Below, one piece after another: positions 55,368 through 63,385 of a stretch of DNA of 64,000 bases (positions are counted from its first letter, which is position 1; every line of letters begins with the position of its first letter). Position numbers and translations under genes: made by a program. Origin of the DNA: Eubacteriales bacterium (GTDB taxonomy: Bacteria > Bacillota > Clostridia > Lachnospirales > Lachnospiraceae); assembly GCA_030533405.1 (NCBI GenBank), contig JAUNJF010000005.1:1-64000 (forward strand), read 5' to 3'. Below the pieces are notes generated by a model. That model made no database searches and was not told the origin of the DNA. It saw only the letters and a program-made list of their open reading frames with translations.

Positions 55368-56320
55368 CGATTGTAAAAGTCGTGTATGACTTGCTCGCTT
55401 AATTTGTTATAGATTTCATAGTCGCATCGGGTGCTTAGCGCATTCGGTGCGTATAATTTATCTGTCCAAGACCAAATTGCCCATCCACCAACCCAGTCCC
55501 TTTGGGTACATGCTTCAAACATATCCTGATACCAGGCAGCCTGACATTCCATGTTGAATTCTGGTGGAATACGCCAATCGTTTGGTACGAGCTCGGATCC
55601 TGTTACAGACATACATCCTATTTCGGCAAATAGGAATGGTTTGTCAAACTTTTTTACAACGGGCTCAATTCGATTTAACTGGTTTTCCCAATCGTGAATA
55701 GGGTAGTAACCACTGGAACTGATAAAATCGACACAGTCCCACCAACTGACATTATGCTCCTGATATTTGTCTGTGTTATAGGATACAGGTCCCTTGTAAT
55801 CTTTTCGGATTTCAGCAATTAATTGTCTCCATTCGTCGGCACGTCGTTCTGCCATAACCATTTCACAACCTGCAATTAACATGGTACAGCCTGTTTCCTG
55901 TGCAATTTCTCCATAGTGACACTGGAAGGTTGCGTAGGAATCAAACCAGTTACACCATTTTGGTTCACAGGGAACATCCTCGTCAAAAAAATTTACGTGC
56001 GCACGCCACATACCATTTTTACAGTTGACGGTTGGCTTGAGTCCGACCATTAATCCGAGAGATTGTGCATAGTCAATCATATCTTTTAATTCATCGTCGG
56101 AAATGGTTGCAAGTGAAGAAAAATCAATTGCTTCTGAGTTGGGAGTATCCATTAATCCATTGGTTGTAAAAATGACCAGATTGGCATTTGTGCGTTCCTT
56201 CATTTGTAAAAGACTGTCTTTTGCACGTTTGGATGTAAAACTACCACTAGGACAAAATGGTGCAAAATTTATGCCACATATTTTTTTATAAGGAACAATG
56301 GATGAAATAGATGTACTCAT
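55346..56320 (-). CDS. Glycoside hydrolase family 113-like beta-mannanase
   Basis: The 324-residue protein has no signal peptide. Family landmarks are IAGCEMVM (about residue 150, acid/base Glu), FAEIGCMS (about 230, nucleophile Glu) and a TIM-barrel ending in GWAIWSWTDKLYAPN. GH113 enzymes cut beta-mannan or manno-oligosaccharides. AGGAGG precedes the ATG. It is divergent from an AraC regulator, which probably controls it, and overlaps the DUF4080 gene by 22 bases at its 3' end. Confidence 0.85.
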   Translation of the reverse strand: MSTSISSIVPYKKICGINFAPFCPSGSFTSKRAKDSLLQMKERTNANLVIFTTNGLMDTPNSEAIDFSSLATISDDELKDMIDYAQSLGLMVGLKPTVNCKNGMWRAHVNFFDEDVPCEPKWCNWFDSYATFQCHYGEIAQETGCTMLIAGCEMVMAERRADEWRQLIAEIRKDYKGPVSYNTDKYQEHNVSWWDCVDFISSSGYYPIHDWENQLNRIEPVVKKFDKPFLFAEIGCMSVTGSELVPNDWRIPPEFNMECQAAWYQDMFEACTQRDWVGGWAIWSWTDKLYAPNALSTRCDYEIYNKLSEQVIHDFYNRYNVEAK

Positions 56321-56459
56321 ATGGACCTCCTAAATATATAATCTACTGTTTCACCAACTGAAATTACAATAGCATTTTAAAAAGTATTCTGATATAATAA
56401 ATATATATTTTTAGTTGTAAAAACCTATTTTTTGAGATTGGTTTGAAGGATGTTTAATT
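56321..56459. promoter_or_regulatory. Divergent control region of the GH113 and AraC genes
   Basis: This 139-base AT-rich region must contain both promoters. A perfect TATAAT lies near 56392-56397 on the + strand, but no good -35 fits it. No palindrome stands out. Confidence 0.4.
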
Positions 56460-57371
56460 ATGAATGCATTGTTTGAGTATATGGATCGATTGAATGCACC
56501 GTATGAATGCTTTGAAATGGGAGATTACTCTTCATGGTTTCCGGTTCATTCGCATTGGCATTACTATATGGAAATTATATATATTGTAAGAGGAAATGCA
56601 ATGATGACCTGTGATGACAAATCGTTTGTGGCGCGAGTTGGCGATTTGGTTTTGGTGTTGCCACATCAAATTCATTCCATTTATGCAGTTTCGCATGAGC
56701 CGTTCAGTTGTTTGGTTATGAAATTTGATGTGAGCCAGTTATCACCTGCAATAGGACAGACGGCAGGTGCGATGAGTGGTGTGCATTTTAACTCTTTGTT
56801 TCGTGTGGCAAGGGACAATCCAAACGCAAAATTATGGTTCCACGAGGAGGAATTAGAGAATTTCCCAGTGGAACGCATTTTTCGGTATTCGATACAGGAA
56901 TTGCAGGCACAGGAGTATGGATGTCGAACGATGGTACAATCCTGTGTAAGTCAGTTGCTCACGTTTATTTTGCGTTGTTGGCGCAGAGACGGGTTTGATA
57001 CAGACCAGTCTTTTGCTCTGCGTACGGAAGCAGAGAGCATTTATTCTATTACAGAGTATATTGATGGGCATATTCAGGAAAATGTAAAAGTAGAAGATTT
57101 GGCGAAGATGTGTAATATGAGTTATTCATACTTTGCTAAGGTGTTTCGTGAGGTTTATGGACAATCCTGCAAAAAATATATTGAATTTGTTCGTTTGTGT
57201 AAGGCAGAGGATTTGTTGTTGTTTACGAATTTAGACCTTAACTATATTAGTCAGGAGACAGGATTTGCGGATTGTAGTCACTTTATCAAGGCGTTTAAAG
57301 AAAAATATGGACAGACGCCAAAGCAATATCGTATGCAAAATTCAAAAGGTGCTTCTGTATTGCAAGAATGA
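56460..57371 (+). CDS. AraC-family transcriptional regulator with cupin domain
   Basis: The 303-residue protein has an N-terminal cupin-type ligand-binding domain (HSHWHYYMEIIYIVRG near residue 30, then VGDLVLVLPHQIHS) and two C-terminal HTH motifs typical of AraC (VEDLAKMCNMSYSYFAKVFR and LNYISQETGFADCSHFIKAF). It would bind a sugar and activate the divergent GH113 gene. AAGGATG precedes the ATG. Confidence 0.9.
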   Translation: MNALFEYMDRLNAPYECFEMGDYSSWFPVHSHWHYYMEIIYIVRGNAMMTCDDKSFVARVGDLVLVLPHQIHSIYAVSHEPFSCLVMKFDVSQLSPAIGQTAGAMSGVHFNSLFRVARDNPNAKLWFHEEELENFPVERIFRYSIQELQAQEYGCRTMVQSCVSQLLTFILRCWRRDGFDTDQSFALRTEAESIYSITEYIDGHIQENVKVEDLAKMCNMSYSYFAKVFREVYGQSCKKYIEFVRLCKAEDLLLFTNLDLNYISQETGFADCSHFIKAFKEKYGQTPKQYRMQNSKGASVLQE

Positions 57372-57386
57372 TGGAGTGAGAGTATA

Positions 57387-58478
57387 ATGGGAACTATGTA
57401 TGGGGAAAGGAAAACGAGCATGAGAAATCGTAAAATTGTATTACTGATTGATGCAGAGAATACCAGCGCTCGATATGCAAAAAGAATCGTTGATTATCTG
57501 GAAAAACGTGGCGATATTATTTGTGCAAGAATCTATGGTGATTTTATCAATAATGTGAGCGTTAAAGGTTGGAATAGTGTTGCGATTGAATATGAGATGG
57601 AGCAAAAGCAACAATTGACTACAAGTTCGGGAAAGAATTCATCGGATATCGCATTGGTAATTGATGCAATGGATTTGTTATATCAAAAGAATATTGATAC
57701 GCTTTGTATTGTGACATCGGATGGTGATTTTACAGGTTTGGTAAAGCGTATTCGTGAAGATGGTATCGAGGTAATTGGAATTGGTAAGACAGACGCATCG
57801 AAGCGTTTGGAAAAGGTATGTGATCAATATTTGGATTTCGAGGAATTAGCAGAGAAAAAACAAACATTGACAAAACCGGATTTGACACAGAAAAAAACGC
57901 AGGTAAAGGAAAAGAAAGACAACAAATCATTCAATGGAGATAAAAAACAAAAAACAGCTGCAAACCCTGTGATTGATCGGGAGAAACTTGGTGATATCAA
58001 AACGATTATTCACGAATTGATTCAACAGGAAGAAAAAAATGGTAAGCGTGCAGAATTAGGCGGTATCAAAAGTCAAATTCAGCTCAAATATCCTGATTTT
58101 AGGGAAAGAGATTATGGATATAAAACGATACGCGAATTTATTGATAAAGAAACAAAATTTGATGTGGTAATTGAAGGAAGACATACCTATGTTGTTCCGG
58201 AAAAGAAAGTGAATGTCAACAAGTCATTTACAGAAAAGACTGATAAAAAGAATGTGGTTCCACAGTCAAATCACCGAAAATATAACAAGTATTACAAGCA
58301 ATATCAGCCTAATGCTAATGCTGACGGGAATGCTAAAGGGATTCTGGAAAGTAATACACGTGTGCAAGAAGAAAGTCAGCGCGCTTTGGAAAAAGACTAT
58401 TCTGGTCCGGCAGTGAAACCTCGAAAGAAAATGGGATTTTCATTTAATGGATTAAAGAAGAAAAATAAAGAACAATAA
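57387..58478 (+). CDS. NYN-domain protein with OST-HTH/LOTUS-like domain
   Basis: The 363-residue protein has a NYN (PIN-like, LabA/DUF88) domain at the N-terminus (about residues 14-155; acidic residues in VLLIDAENTS, ALVIDAMDLL and TSDGDFTG) and, after a basic linker, a LOTUS/OST-HTH-like domain (about 200-270). Such proteins bind or cleave RNA; nuclease activity is inferred. The N-terminal 11 residues before RNRKIV are uncertain, and an ATG at 57420 is possible. The C-terminal tail is low-complexity and basic. It lies 15 bases downstream of the AraC gene. Confidence 0.85.
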   Translation: MGTMYGERKTSMRNRKIVLLIDAENTSARYAKRIVDYLEKRGDIICARIYGDFINNVSVKGWNSVAIEYEMEQKQQLTTSSGKNSSDIALVIDAMDLLYQKNIDTLCIVTSDGDFTGLVKRIREDGIEVIGIGKTDASKRLEKVCDQYLDFEELAEKKQTLTKPDLTQKKTQVKEKKDNKSFNGDKKQKTAANPVIDREKLGDIKTIIHELIQQEEKNGKRAELGGIKSQIQLKYPDFRERDYGYKTIREFIDKETKFDVVIEGRHTYVVPEKKVNVNKSFTEKTDKKNVVPQSNHRKYNKYYKQYQPNANADGNAKGILESNTRVQEESQRALEKDYSGPAVKPRKKMGFSFNGLKKKNKEQ

Positions 58479-58493
58479 GAAAAGGAGAATATT

Positions 58494-58904
58494 ATGAAAA
58501 AGTTTTTGGAAGAGTTTAAGACATTTGCATTAAAAGGAAATGTAATGGATATGGCGATTGGTGTTATCATCGGTGGCGCATTTTCAGGAATTGTTACATC
58601 GTTGACAGACAATGTGATTAATCCGATTATTGCCTGTATTGGTGGAACAGATGTACAGGGTAAAATTCATTTGATTGGTGATAATTATATTGATTATGGT
58701 GCATTTATTTCATCTATTATTAATTTTATCATCATGGCATTTATCATTTTTTCGATGCTTAAGGCAATCAATAAGCTTATGGCAGTTGGTAAAAAGCCAG
58801 AAGAAACTGCAGCACCAACAACAAAGGTATGCCCATTCTGTAAGAGTGAAATTGCATTGGATGCTACAAGATGTCCGCATTGTACATCTGAACTTGAGAA
58901 ATAA
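58494..58904 (+). CDS. mscL: Large-conductance mechanosensitive channel with zinc ribbon tail
   Basis: The 136-residue protein has the MscL N-terminal segment (EEFKTFALKGNVMDMAIGVI), two transmembrane helices (about residues 15-45 and 70-95) and a C-terminal zinc ribbon with CPFCKSEI and CPHCTSEL (about 112-132). It opens under membrane tension to release solutes on osmotic downshock. The zinc ribbon replaces the usual helical bundle and occurs in some Firmicutes MscL. AAAAGGAGAAT precedes the ATG, and it is 15 bases after the NYN gene. Confidence 0.95.
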   Translation: MKKFLEEFKTFALKGNVMDMAIGVIIGGAFSGIVTSLTDNVINPIIACIGGTDVQGKIHLIGDNYIDYGAFISSIINFIIMAFIIFSMLKAINKLMAVGKKPEETAAPTTKVCPFCKSEIALDATRCPHCTSELEK

Positions 58905-58941
58905 TCTTGCTGTTACATATTAATTTAGGAGTGAAAAAGTC

Positions 58942-59607
58942 ATGTATCAGACTGTATTGTTGGATTTAGATGGAACCTTGACGGATTCTGGAGAAGGTAT
59001 ATTTAATTGTGTGGAATATGCTTTGGAGAAATTTGGAATCAAGGTGGAAAACCGTGAAAGTTTAAGACGATTTGTTGGTCCGCCCCTTATGAAGTCGTTT
59101 CAGACATATTATGCGTTTTCGGACGAACAGGCTGCAGAAGCTGTGAAATATTACCGAGAGCGGTATCGTGATGTAGGGCTGTTTGAAAATGTTGTGTATG
59201 ATGGAATCGTGGAGATGTTGCGGGAACTTTCTGAAAAAGGAATGGATTTGATTGTAGCGACATCGAAGCCAGAGACATTTACCTTACGGATTATGGATCA
59301 TTTTGATTTGGCAAAGTATTTTACCTTGATTGTTGGAAGTGATGATGAGAAGGGAAGAAATACTAAGGGAAAAGTGATTGCACATGCGCTTACAACATAT
59401 GCAAAACAAAAGGATATTTCGCTTGAGAAGGCAAAAGAACAGGCGATTATGGTTGGTGATCGTCATCACGATGTAGATGGTGCCAAGGAAAATGGAATAG
59501 AGACCGTTGGTATTTTGTGGGGATACGGTGACAGAGAAGAACTTGTTTCGGCGGGTGCGAAATATATTGCAGAACTACCGGAAAAAGTGGTGGAGATTTT
59601 GAATTGA
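58942..59607 (+). CDS. HAD-family phosphatase, phosphoglycolate-phosphatase-like
   Basis: The 221-residue protein has the HAD motifs DLDGTLTDSG (residues 7-16), TSKPE (about 112) and MVGDRHHDVDGA (about 170). It is a soluble phosphatase of the GPH/PgmB-like group; the substrate is not determined by sequence. GGAGTG precedes the ATG. It follows mscL and precedes a small hypothetical gene on the same strand. Confidence 0.9.
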   Translation: MYQTVLLDLDGTLTDSGEGIFNCVEYALEKFGIKVENRESLRRFVGPPLMKSFQTYYAFSDEQAAEAVKYYRERYRDVGLFENVVYDGIVEMLRELSEKGMDLIVATSKPETFTLRIMDHFDLAKYFTLIVGSDDEKGRNTKGKVIAHALTTYAKQKDISLEKAKEQAIMVGDRHHDVDGAKENGIETVGILWGYGDREELVSAGAKYIAELPEKVVEILN

Positions 59608-59680
59608 TGTGTGAGGATGGAAAGTACGTTGATTAGAATTGTAAAAACATACGGAATGAAGCTAGAAGGAGAATGAAGTT

Positions 59681-59911
59681 ATGATGAATCCAGCTGCGAT
59701 GATGAAGATTATGAAAGCGAAGGGGGTTTTTGAACAAAATCATCCAAAGTTTATCGCATTTTTAAGGGCAGTGTTTGCCAGCAAGATAGAGGAAGGAACC
59801 ATTATCGAAATCAAGGTACAAAAGCCTGGTGAAGATCCATTGGTTACGAATATCAAGGTGAAACAGTCGGATCTTGAATTGGTAGATGAATTGAAGAATC
59901 TTTCTATGTAA
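59681..59911 (+). CDS. Small conserved-looking hypothetical protein
   Basis: The 76-residue product has an amphipathic N-terminal helix (MMNPAAMMKIMKAKG) and a short beta-rich part. I recognise it only as the type of small protein common in Lachnospiraceae, with no known function. GAAGGAGAATG precedes the ATG. A terminator follows. Confidence 0.7.
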   Translation: MMNPAAMMKIMKAKGVFEQNHPKFIAFLRAVFASKIEEGTIIEIKVQKPGEDPLVTNIKVKQSDLELVDELKNLSM

Positions 59912-59934
59912 GATATAGAATAGAAGGCATGAAA

Positions 59935-59984
59935 ACATTGTGTATTCTTTGAAGATATCAAAGAATACGCAATGTTTTTTTTTG
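59935..59984 (+). terminator. Rho-independent terminator
   Basis: A long stem pairs ACATTGTGTATTCTTTGA (59935-59952) with TCAAAGAATACGCAATGT (59958-59975), followed by a T-run. It separates the small gene from the ArsR operon. Confidence 0.88.
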
Positions 59985-60032
59985 GTTGTTCTAAGTAAAT
60001 GATTGATTTTATAAATAATAAATAAAAATATA

Positions 60033-60069
60033 TTGACAAATACATAACATATGAATATAATTACATATG
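60033..60069 (+). promoter_or_regulatory. Promoter with ArsR-type operator
   Basis: TTGACA (60033-60038) and TATAAT (60056-60061) have a 17-base spacer. Inverted CATATG copies (60048-60053 and 60064-60069) flank the -10 element, as for SmtB/CzrA-type repressors. The ArsR regulator gene lies directly downstream, so autoregulation by metal is likely. Confidence 0.75.
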
Positions 60070-60106
60070 TAAATATGAATAAATGATGAAAGAGGAGGTG
60101 TGAAGT

Positions 60107-60469
60107 ATGGCGAATAATGAAATGAATGGTAATGGCGATTTTTTGGCAGCGCATGAGGATGTGGTAAAGCGTGTGTTGCAAAGCCAGCCAGCTGAGGAAG
60201 TATTATATGACTTGGCAGAATTGTTCAAGGTGTTTGGTGATTCTACAAGAATTCGTATTTTATATGCGTTGATAGAAAGTGAATTGTGTGTAGGTGATAT
60301 TGCATTGATGTTGAACTTAGGACAATCCGCAGTGAGTCATCAGTTGAAATTATTAAAGGATGCGAAGCTGGTGAAGTTCAGACGAGAAGGAAAAGTTATT
60401 TTTTATGCATTGAATGATGATCATGTGCGTACCATTTTAAATATGGGAATGGAACATATTGAAGAGTGA
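60107..60469 (+). CDS. ArsR/SmtB-family metal-responsive repressor
   Basis: The 120-residue protein has a winged HTH (about residues 50-110: LCVGDIALMLNLGQSAVSHQ). The C-terminal helix DDHVRTILNMGMEHIEE holds Asp/His residues like the alpha5 zinc site of CzrA/SmtB, and ELCVGD has a Cys near the alpha3 site. It would repress the operon until zinc, cadmium or a similar metal binds. GAGGAGGTG precedes the ATG. Confidence 0.88.
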   Translation: MANNEMNGNGDFLAAHEDVVKRVLQSQPAEEVLYDLAELFKVFGDSTRIRILYALIESELCVGDIALMLNLGQSAVSHQLKLLKDAKLVKFRREGKVIFYALNDDHVRTILNMGMEHIEE

Positions 60470-60505
60470 AATTATCTAAATTACATATTTTAGGAGGATG
60501 ATATT

Positions 60506-60727
60506 ATGAAGAAGACATATAACGTAGAAGTGGATTGTGCCAATTGTGCTGCAAAGATGGAGGAGGCTACAAAAGCGGTAGCTGGTGTAAAAGATGCAAC
60601 ACTTAGTTTTATGACATTGAAGTTAAAGGTTGAATTTGAAGATGGAGCAGATGTGAATACTGTTATGCAGGAAGTGATAAAGGAATGTAAAAAGATTGAG
60701 CCTGACTGCGAAATCTTTTTGAAGTAA
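60506..60727 (+). CDS. Heavy-metal-associated (HMA) domain protein
   Basis: The 73-residue product is a single HMA fold with the metal-binding DCANCA motif (about residues 10-15) and the beta-alpha-beta layout of metallochaperones. It probably carries metal to the P-type ATPase encoded 62 bases downstream. TAGGAGGATG precedes the ATG. It forms an operon with the ArsR regulator. Confidence 0.88.
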   Translation: MKKTYNVEVDCANCAAKMEEATKAVAGVKDATLSFMTLKLKVEFEDGADVNTVMQEVIKECKKIEPDCEIFLK

Positions 60728-60789
60728 GAGGAACACGAATGATTTGTGAAGCAAAGCAGGTGTTCGTACATAGTTATGAGGGAGTGAGG

Positions 60790-62673
60790 ATGATGACACC
60801 AAAGCAGAAAAAGACATTGTATCGAATTATAATTACCACTGTGTTATTGGTTGCGGTTTCAATTGTAGAGTCACAATGTGGATTGCCAATTTGGGTGGTT
60901 GCAATATTATATTTGATTCCGTATTTTATTATTGGAAATGACATTTTGAAAAAAGCATGGAAGGGAATCAGGAATCGTCAGGTTTTTGATGAGAATTTTC
61001 TGATGGCAGTTGCTACAGTAGGTGCGCTGTTGCTTTGTGAATTCCGTGAGAGTGTTGCGGTTATGCTTTTTTATCAAATTGGAGAGCTGTTTCAGGCGTG
61101 TGCTGTTGGAAAAAGTCGTCGTAATATTGCAGCATTAATGGATATTCGACCAGATTATGCAAATGTCATGGTGGATGGTAAATTAGAACAGGTTGATCCA
61201 GATGATGTTGAAATTGGAACGGAGATTATTGTGAATCCTGGAGAGCGTGTCCCAATTGACGGTATCATTGTGGAAGGAAACACAACCCTCGATACAAGTG
61301 CATTGACTGGTGAAAGTGTTCCTAGAAAAGCGGAAACTGGAGCAGAAGTCATCAGTGGTTGTATTAATATGTCAGGTGTGATCAAAATACAGACAACCAA
61401 GGAATTTGGAGATTCTACTGTATCGAAGATTTTAGATTTGGTAGAGAATTCTAGTATGAAAAAATCTCGCTCAGAGAACTTTATTACAAAGTTTGCAAAA
61501 TACTATACGCCAGCAGTATGTTATGCAGCGTTGGCATTAGCGGTGTTACCGCCGATTGTGAATTTGATTTTAGGAAATGGGGCACAGTGGGGTGTTTGGA
61601 TTATTCGAGCACTTACATTCCTGGTTATTAGTTGTCCATGTGCATTGGTTATTTCCATTCCACTTAGTTTTTTTGGTGGAATAGGATGTGCATCGAAACA
61701 TGGTGTTTTAATTAAGGGTTCTAATTATTTGGAGACACTTGCTGACACAAAATATGTTGTGTTTGATAAAACAGGAACATTGACGAAAGGTGTATTTGAA
61801 GTAAACCATGTATATCCAGAAGATGGATTTGAAGAAGCACAATTGTTGTTTTATGCAGCGCATGCAGAGAGTGGTTCCAGCCATCCGATTAGCGTGAGTC
61901 TAAAACGAGCATATCATGAGGATATTGCATATGAGAAAGTCAGTGGCGTAGAAGAGATTGCAGGACACGGTGTACAGGCGATTGTAGATGGTGTGAAGGT
62001 AGCAGCGGGAAATGCAAAGCTTATGAAGAAAAATGGTTGCACCATCACAAAAGAATACGATGAGGGAACAGTTGTTTATATCGCAGTGGATGGAAAATAT
62101 GCAGGTTGTGTAACCATTGCGGATGTTGTAAAGGATACCTCAAAGCAGGCAATTAAGATATTGAAACAAAATGGAATTCGTAAGACAGTAATGCTTACTG
62201 GTGATACGAAAAAAACTGCGGAGCAGGTAGCGGCAGAACTTGGAATTGATATTGTAAAGAGTGAATTGTTACCAGCAGATAAGGTGTCTGAGGTAGAGAA
62301 CTTATTGGCAAGCAAAGCCGATAAAGAAAAGCTTGCGTTTGTTGGTGACGGAATCAACGATGCACCAGTGCTTTCTAGAGCAGATATCGGAATTGCGATG
62401 GGAGGTCTAGGATCTGATGCTGCAATTGAAGCTGCAGATTTGGTTTTGATGGATGATGATCCAGCTAAAATTGGACTTGCCATGAAGATTTCAAGAAAAA
62501 CACTTCGAATTGTAAAGCAGAATATTGCGATTGCATTGGTAATTAAAGCAGTTTGTTTGATTCTGGGTGCAGTTGGTATTGCGAATATGTGGCTTGCGAT
62601 TTTTGCAGATGTAGGTGTTATGGTGTTAGCCGTATTAAATGCAACAAGAGCATTACGTATATCGAATCAATAA
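60790..62673 (+). CDS. Heavy-metal P-type ATPase (P1B, Zn/Cd-like)
   Basis: The 627-residue protein has TGES (about residue 175), the membrane metal motif CPC (Cys 282 and 284 in SCPCALVIS), the phosphorylated Asp (326 in DKTGTLT), and GDGINDAP (about 515). It exports a soft divalent metal using ATP. It lacks an N-terminal metal-binding domain; the separate HMA protein at 60506 may replace it. The start is ATG at 60790 or 60793, set by GGGAGTGAGG. It is the last gene of the ArsR operon. Confidence 0.92.
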   Translation: MMTPKQKKTLYRIIITTVLLVAVSIVESQCGLPIWVVAILYLIPYFIIGNDILKKAWKGIRNRQVFDENFLMAVATVGALLLCEFRESVAVMLFYQIGELFQACAVGKSRRNIAALMDIRPDYANVMVDGKLEQVDPDDVEIGTEIIVNPGERVPIDGIIVEGNTTLDTSALTGESVPRKAETGAEVISGCINMSGVIKIQTTKEFGDSTVSKILDLVENSSMKKSRSENFITKFAKYYTPAVCYAALALAVLPPIVNLILGNGAQWGVWIIRALTFLVISCPCALVISIPLSFFGGIGCASKHGVLIKGSNYLETLADTKYVVFDKTGTLTKGVFEVNHVYPEDGFEEAQLLFYAAHAESGSSHPISVSLKRAYHEDIAYEKVSGVEEIAGHGVQAIVDGVKVAAGNAKLMKKNGCTITKEYDEGTVVYIAVDGKYAGCVTIADVVKDTSKQAIKILKQNGIRKTVMLTGDTKKTAEQVAAELGIDIVKSELLPADKVSEVENLLASKADKEKLAFVGDGINDAPVLSRADIGIAMGGLGSDAAIEAADLVLMDDDPAKIGLAMKISRKTLRIVKQNIAIALVIKAVCLILGAVGIANMWLAIFADVGVMVLAVLNATRALRISNQ

Positions 62674-62686
62674 AATATGGATGAAT

Positions 62687-62721
62687 AAAGGTGATGTGCA
62701 TACTCTGCACATCACCTTTTG
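62687..62721 (+). terminator. Rho-independent terminator
   Basis: AAAGGTGATGTGCA (62687-62700) pairs with TGCACATCACCTTT (62706-62719) and is followed by TTGG. The T-run is short. It ends the metal operon; the NUDIX ribosome binding site lies directly after. Confidence 0.75.
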
Positions 62722-62733
62722 GTAGGAGGAAAT

Positions 62734-63234
62734 ATGAAAAGTAATCTAACGACACTTTGTTATATTGAAAAGGATAATCAGTATCTGATGATGCATCGTG
62801 TAAAAAAGAAAAAAGATATTAATAAAGATAAATGGATTGGTGTAGGTGGTCATTTTGAAGCAGATGAAACGCCAGAAGAGTGTTTGCTGAGAGAGGTGCG
62901 AGAGGAAACGGGGTTGCGGCTTATCAGTTGGCGACTTCGTGGAATTATTACATTTATTTCGGATCAGTGGCAAACGGAATATATGTTTTTATATACTGCG
63001 GATGCATTTGAAGGAACATTATCAACCGATGAAAAAGGGATTGCATTTGATTGTGAAGAAGGTAAACTGGAATGGGTAGATAAAGCTGATGTATATGATT
63101 TACCAATATGGGAGGGAGATAAAATTTTCTTTCGATTATTAGAGACAAGAGATACTGTTTTTTCATTAAAAATTAAATATCAGGGTGATTGTCTTGTTGA
63201 AGCTGTATTAGATGGAAAAACGTACGAGGGTTAG
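62734..63234 (+). CDS. NUDIX hydrolase, probable 8-oxo-dGTP diphosphatase
   Basis: The 166-residue protein contains a Nudix box starting GGHFEADETPEECLLREVRE (about residues 37-56), then ETGL, satisfying the G-x5-E-x7-RE-U-x-EE-x-GU pattern. It probably removes oxidised nucleotides such as 8-oxo-dGTP, a MutT-like role. TAGGAGGAAAT precedes the ATG at 62734. Confidence 0.9.
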   Translation: MKSNLTTLCYIEKDNQYLMMHRVKKKKDINKDKWIGVGGHFEADETPEECLLREVREETGLRLISWRLRGIITFISDQWQTEYMFLYTADAFEGTLSTDEKGIAFDCEEGKLEWVDKADVYDLPIWEGDKIFFRLLETRDTVFSLKIKYQGDCLVEAVLDGKTYEG

Positions 63235-63274
63235 TGGATATGGTGACTGGAAGGGAAGATATATAAATGAAAAA

Positions 63275-63340
63275 GGGCTGTCGCATTGGTAATATGTACT
63301 CTGAATCATAGGTGCATATGAATGCGACAGCTCTTATTTT
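63275..63340. terminator. Bidirectional terminator between convergent genes
   Basis: GGGCTGTCGCATT (63275-63287) pairs with AATGCGACAGCTC (63321-63333) with one G-T wobble, around a loop with further weak pairing. T-runs occur on the minus-strand side (CCCTTTTTC) and weakly on the plus side. It serves the NUDIX gene and the GH13 gene. Confidence 0.75.
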
Positions 63341-63385
63341 ACTTTATACGAAAGCTTTTTGTACTTGTGCAAGTATGGATTGTGA

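Noticed and set aside
59681-59911. Antisense frames opposite the small gene near 59.7-60.2 kb
   Set aside because: They cross a terminator and the ArsR promoter and have low-complexity translations.
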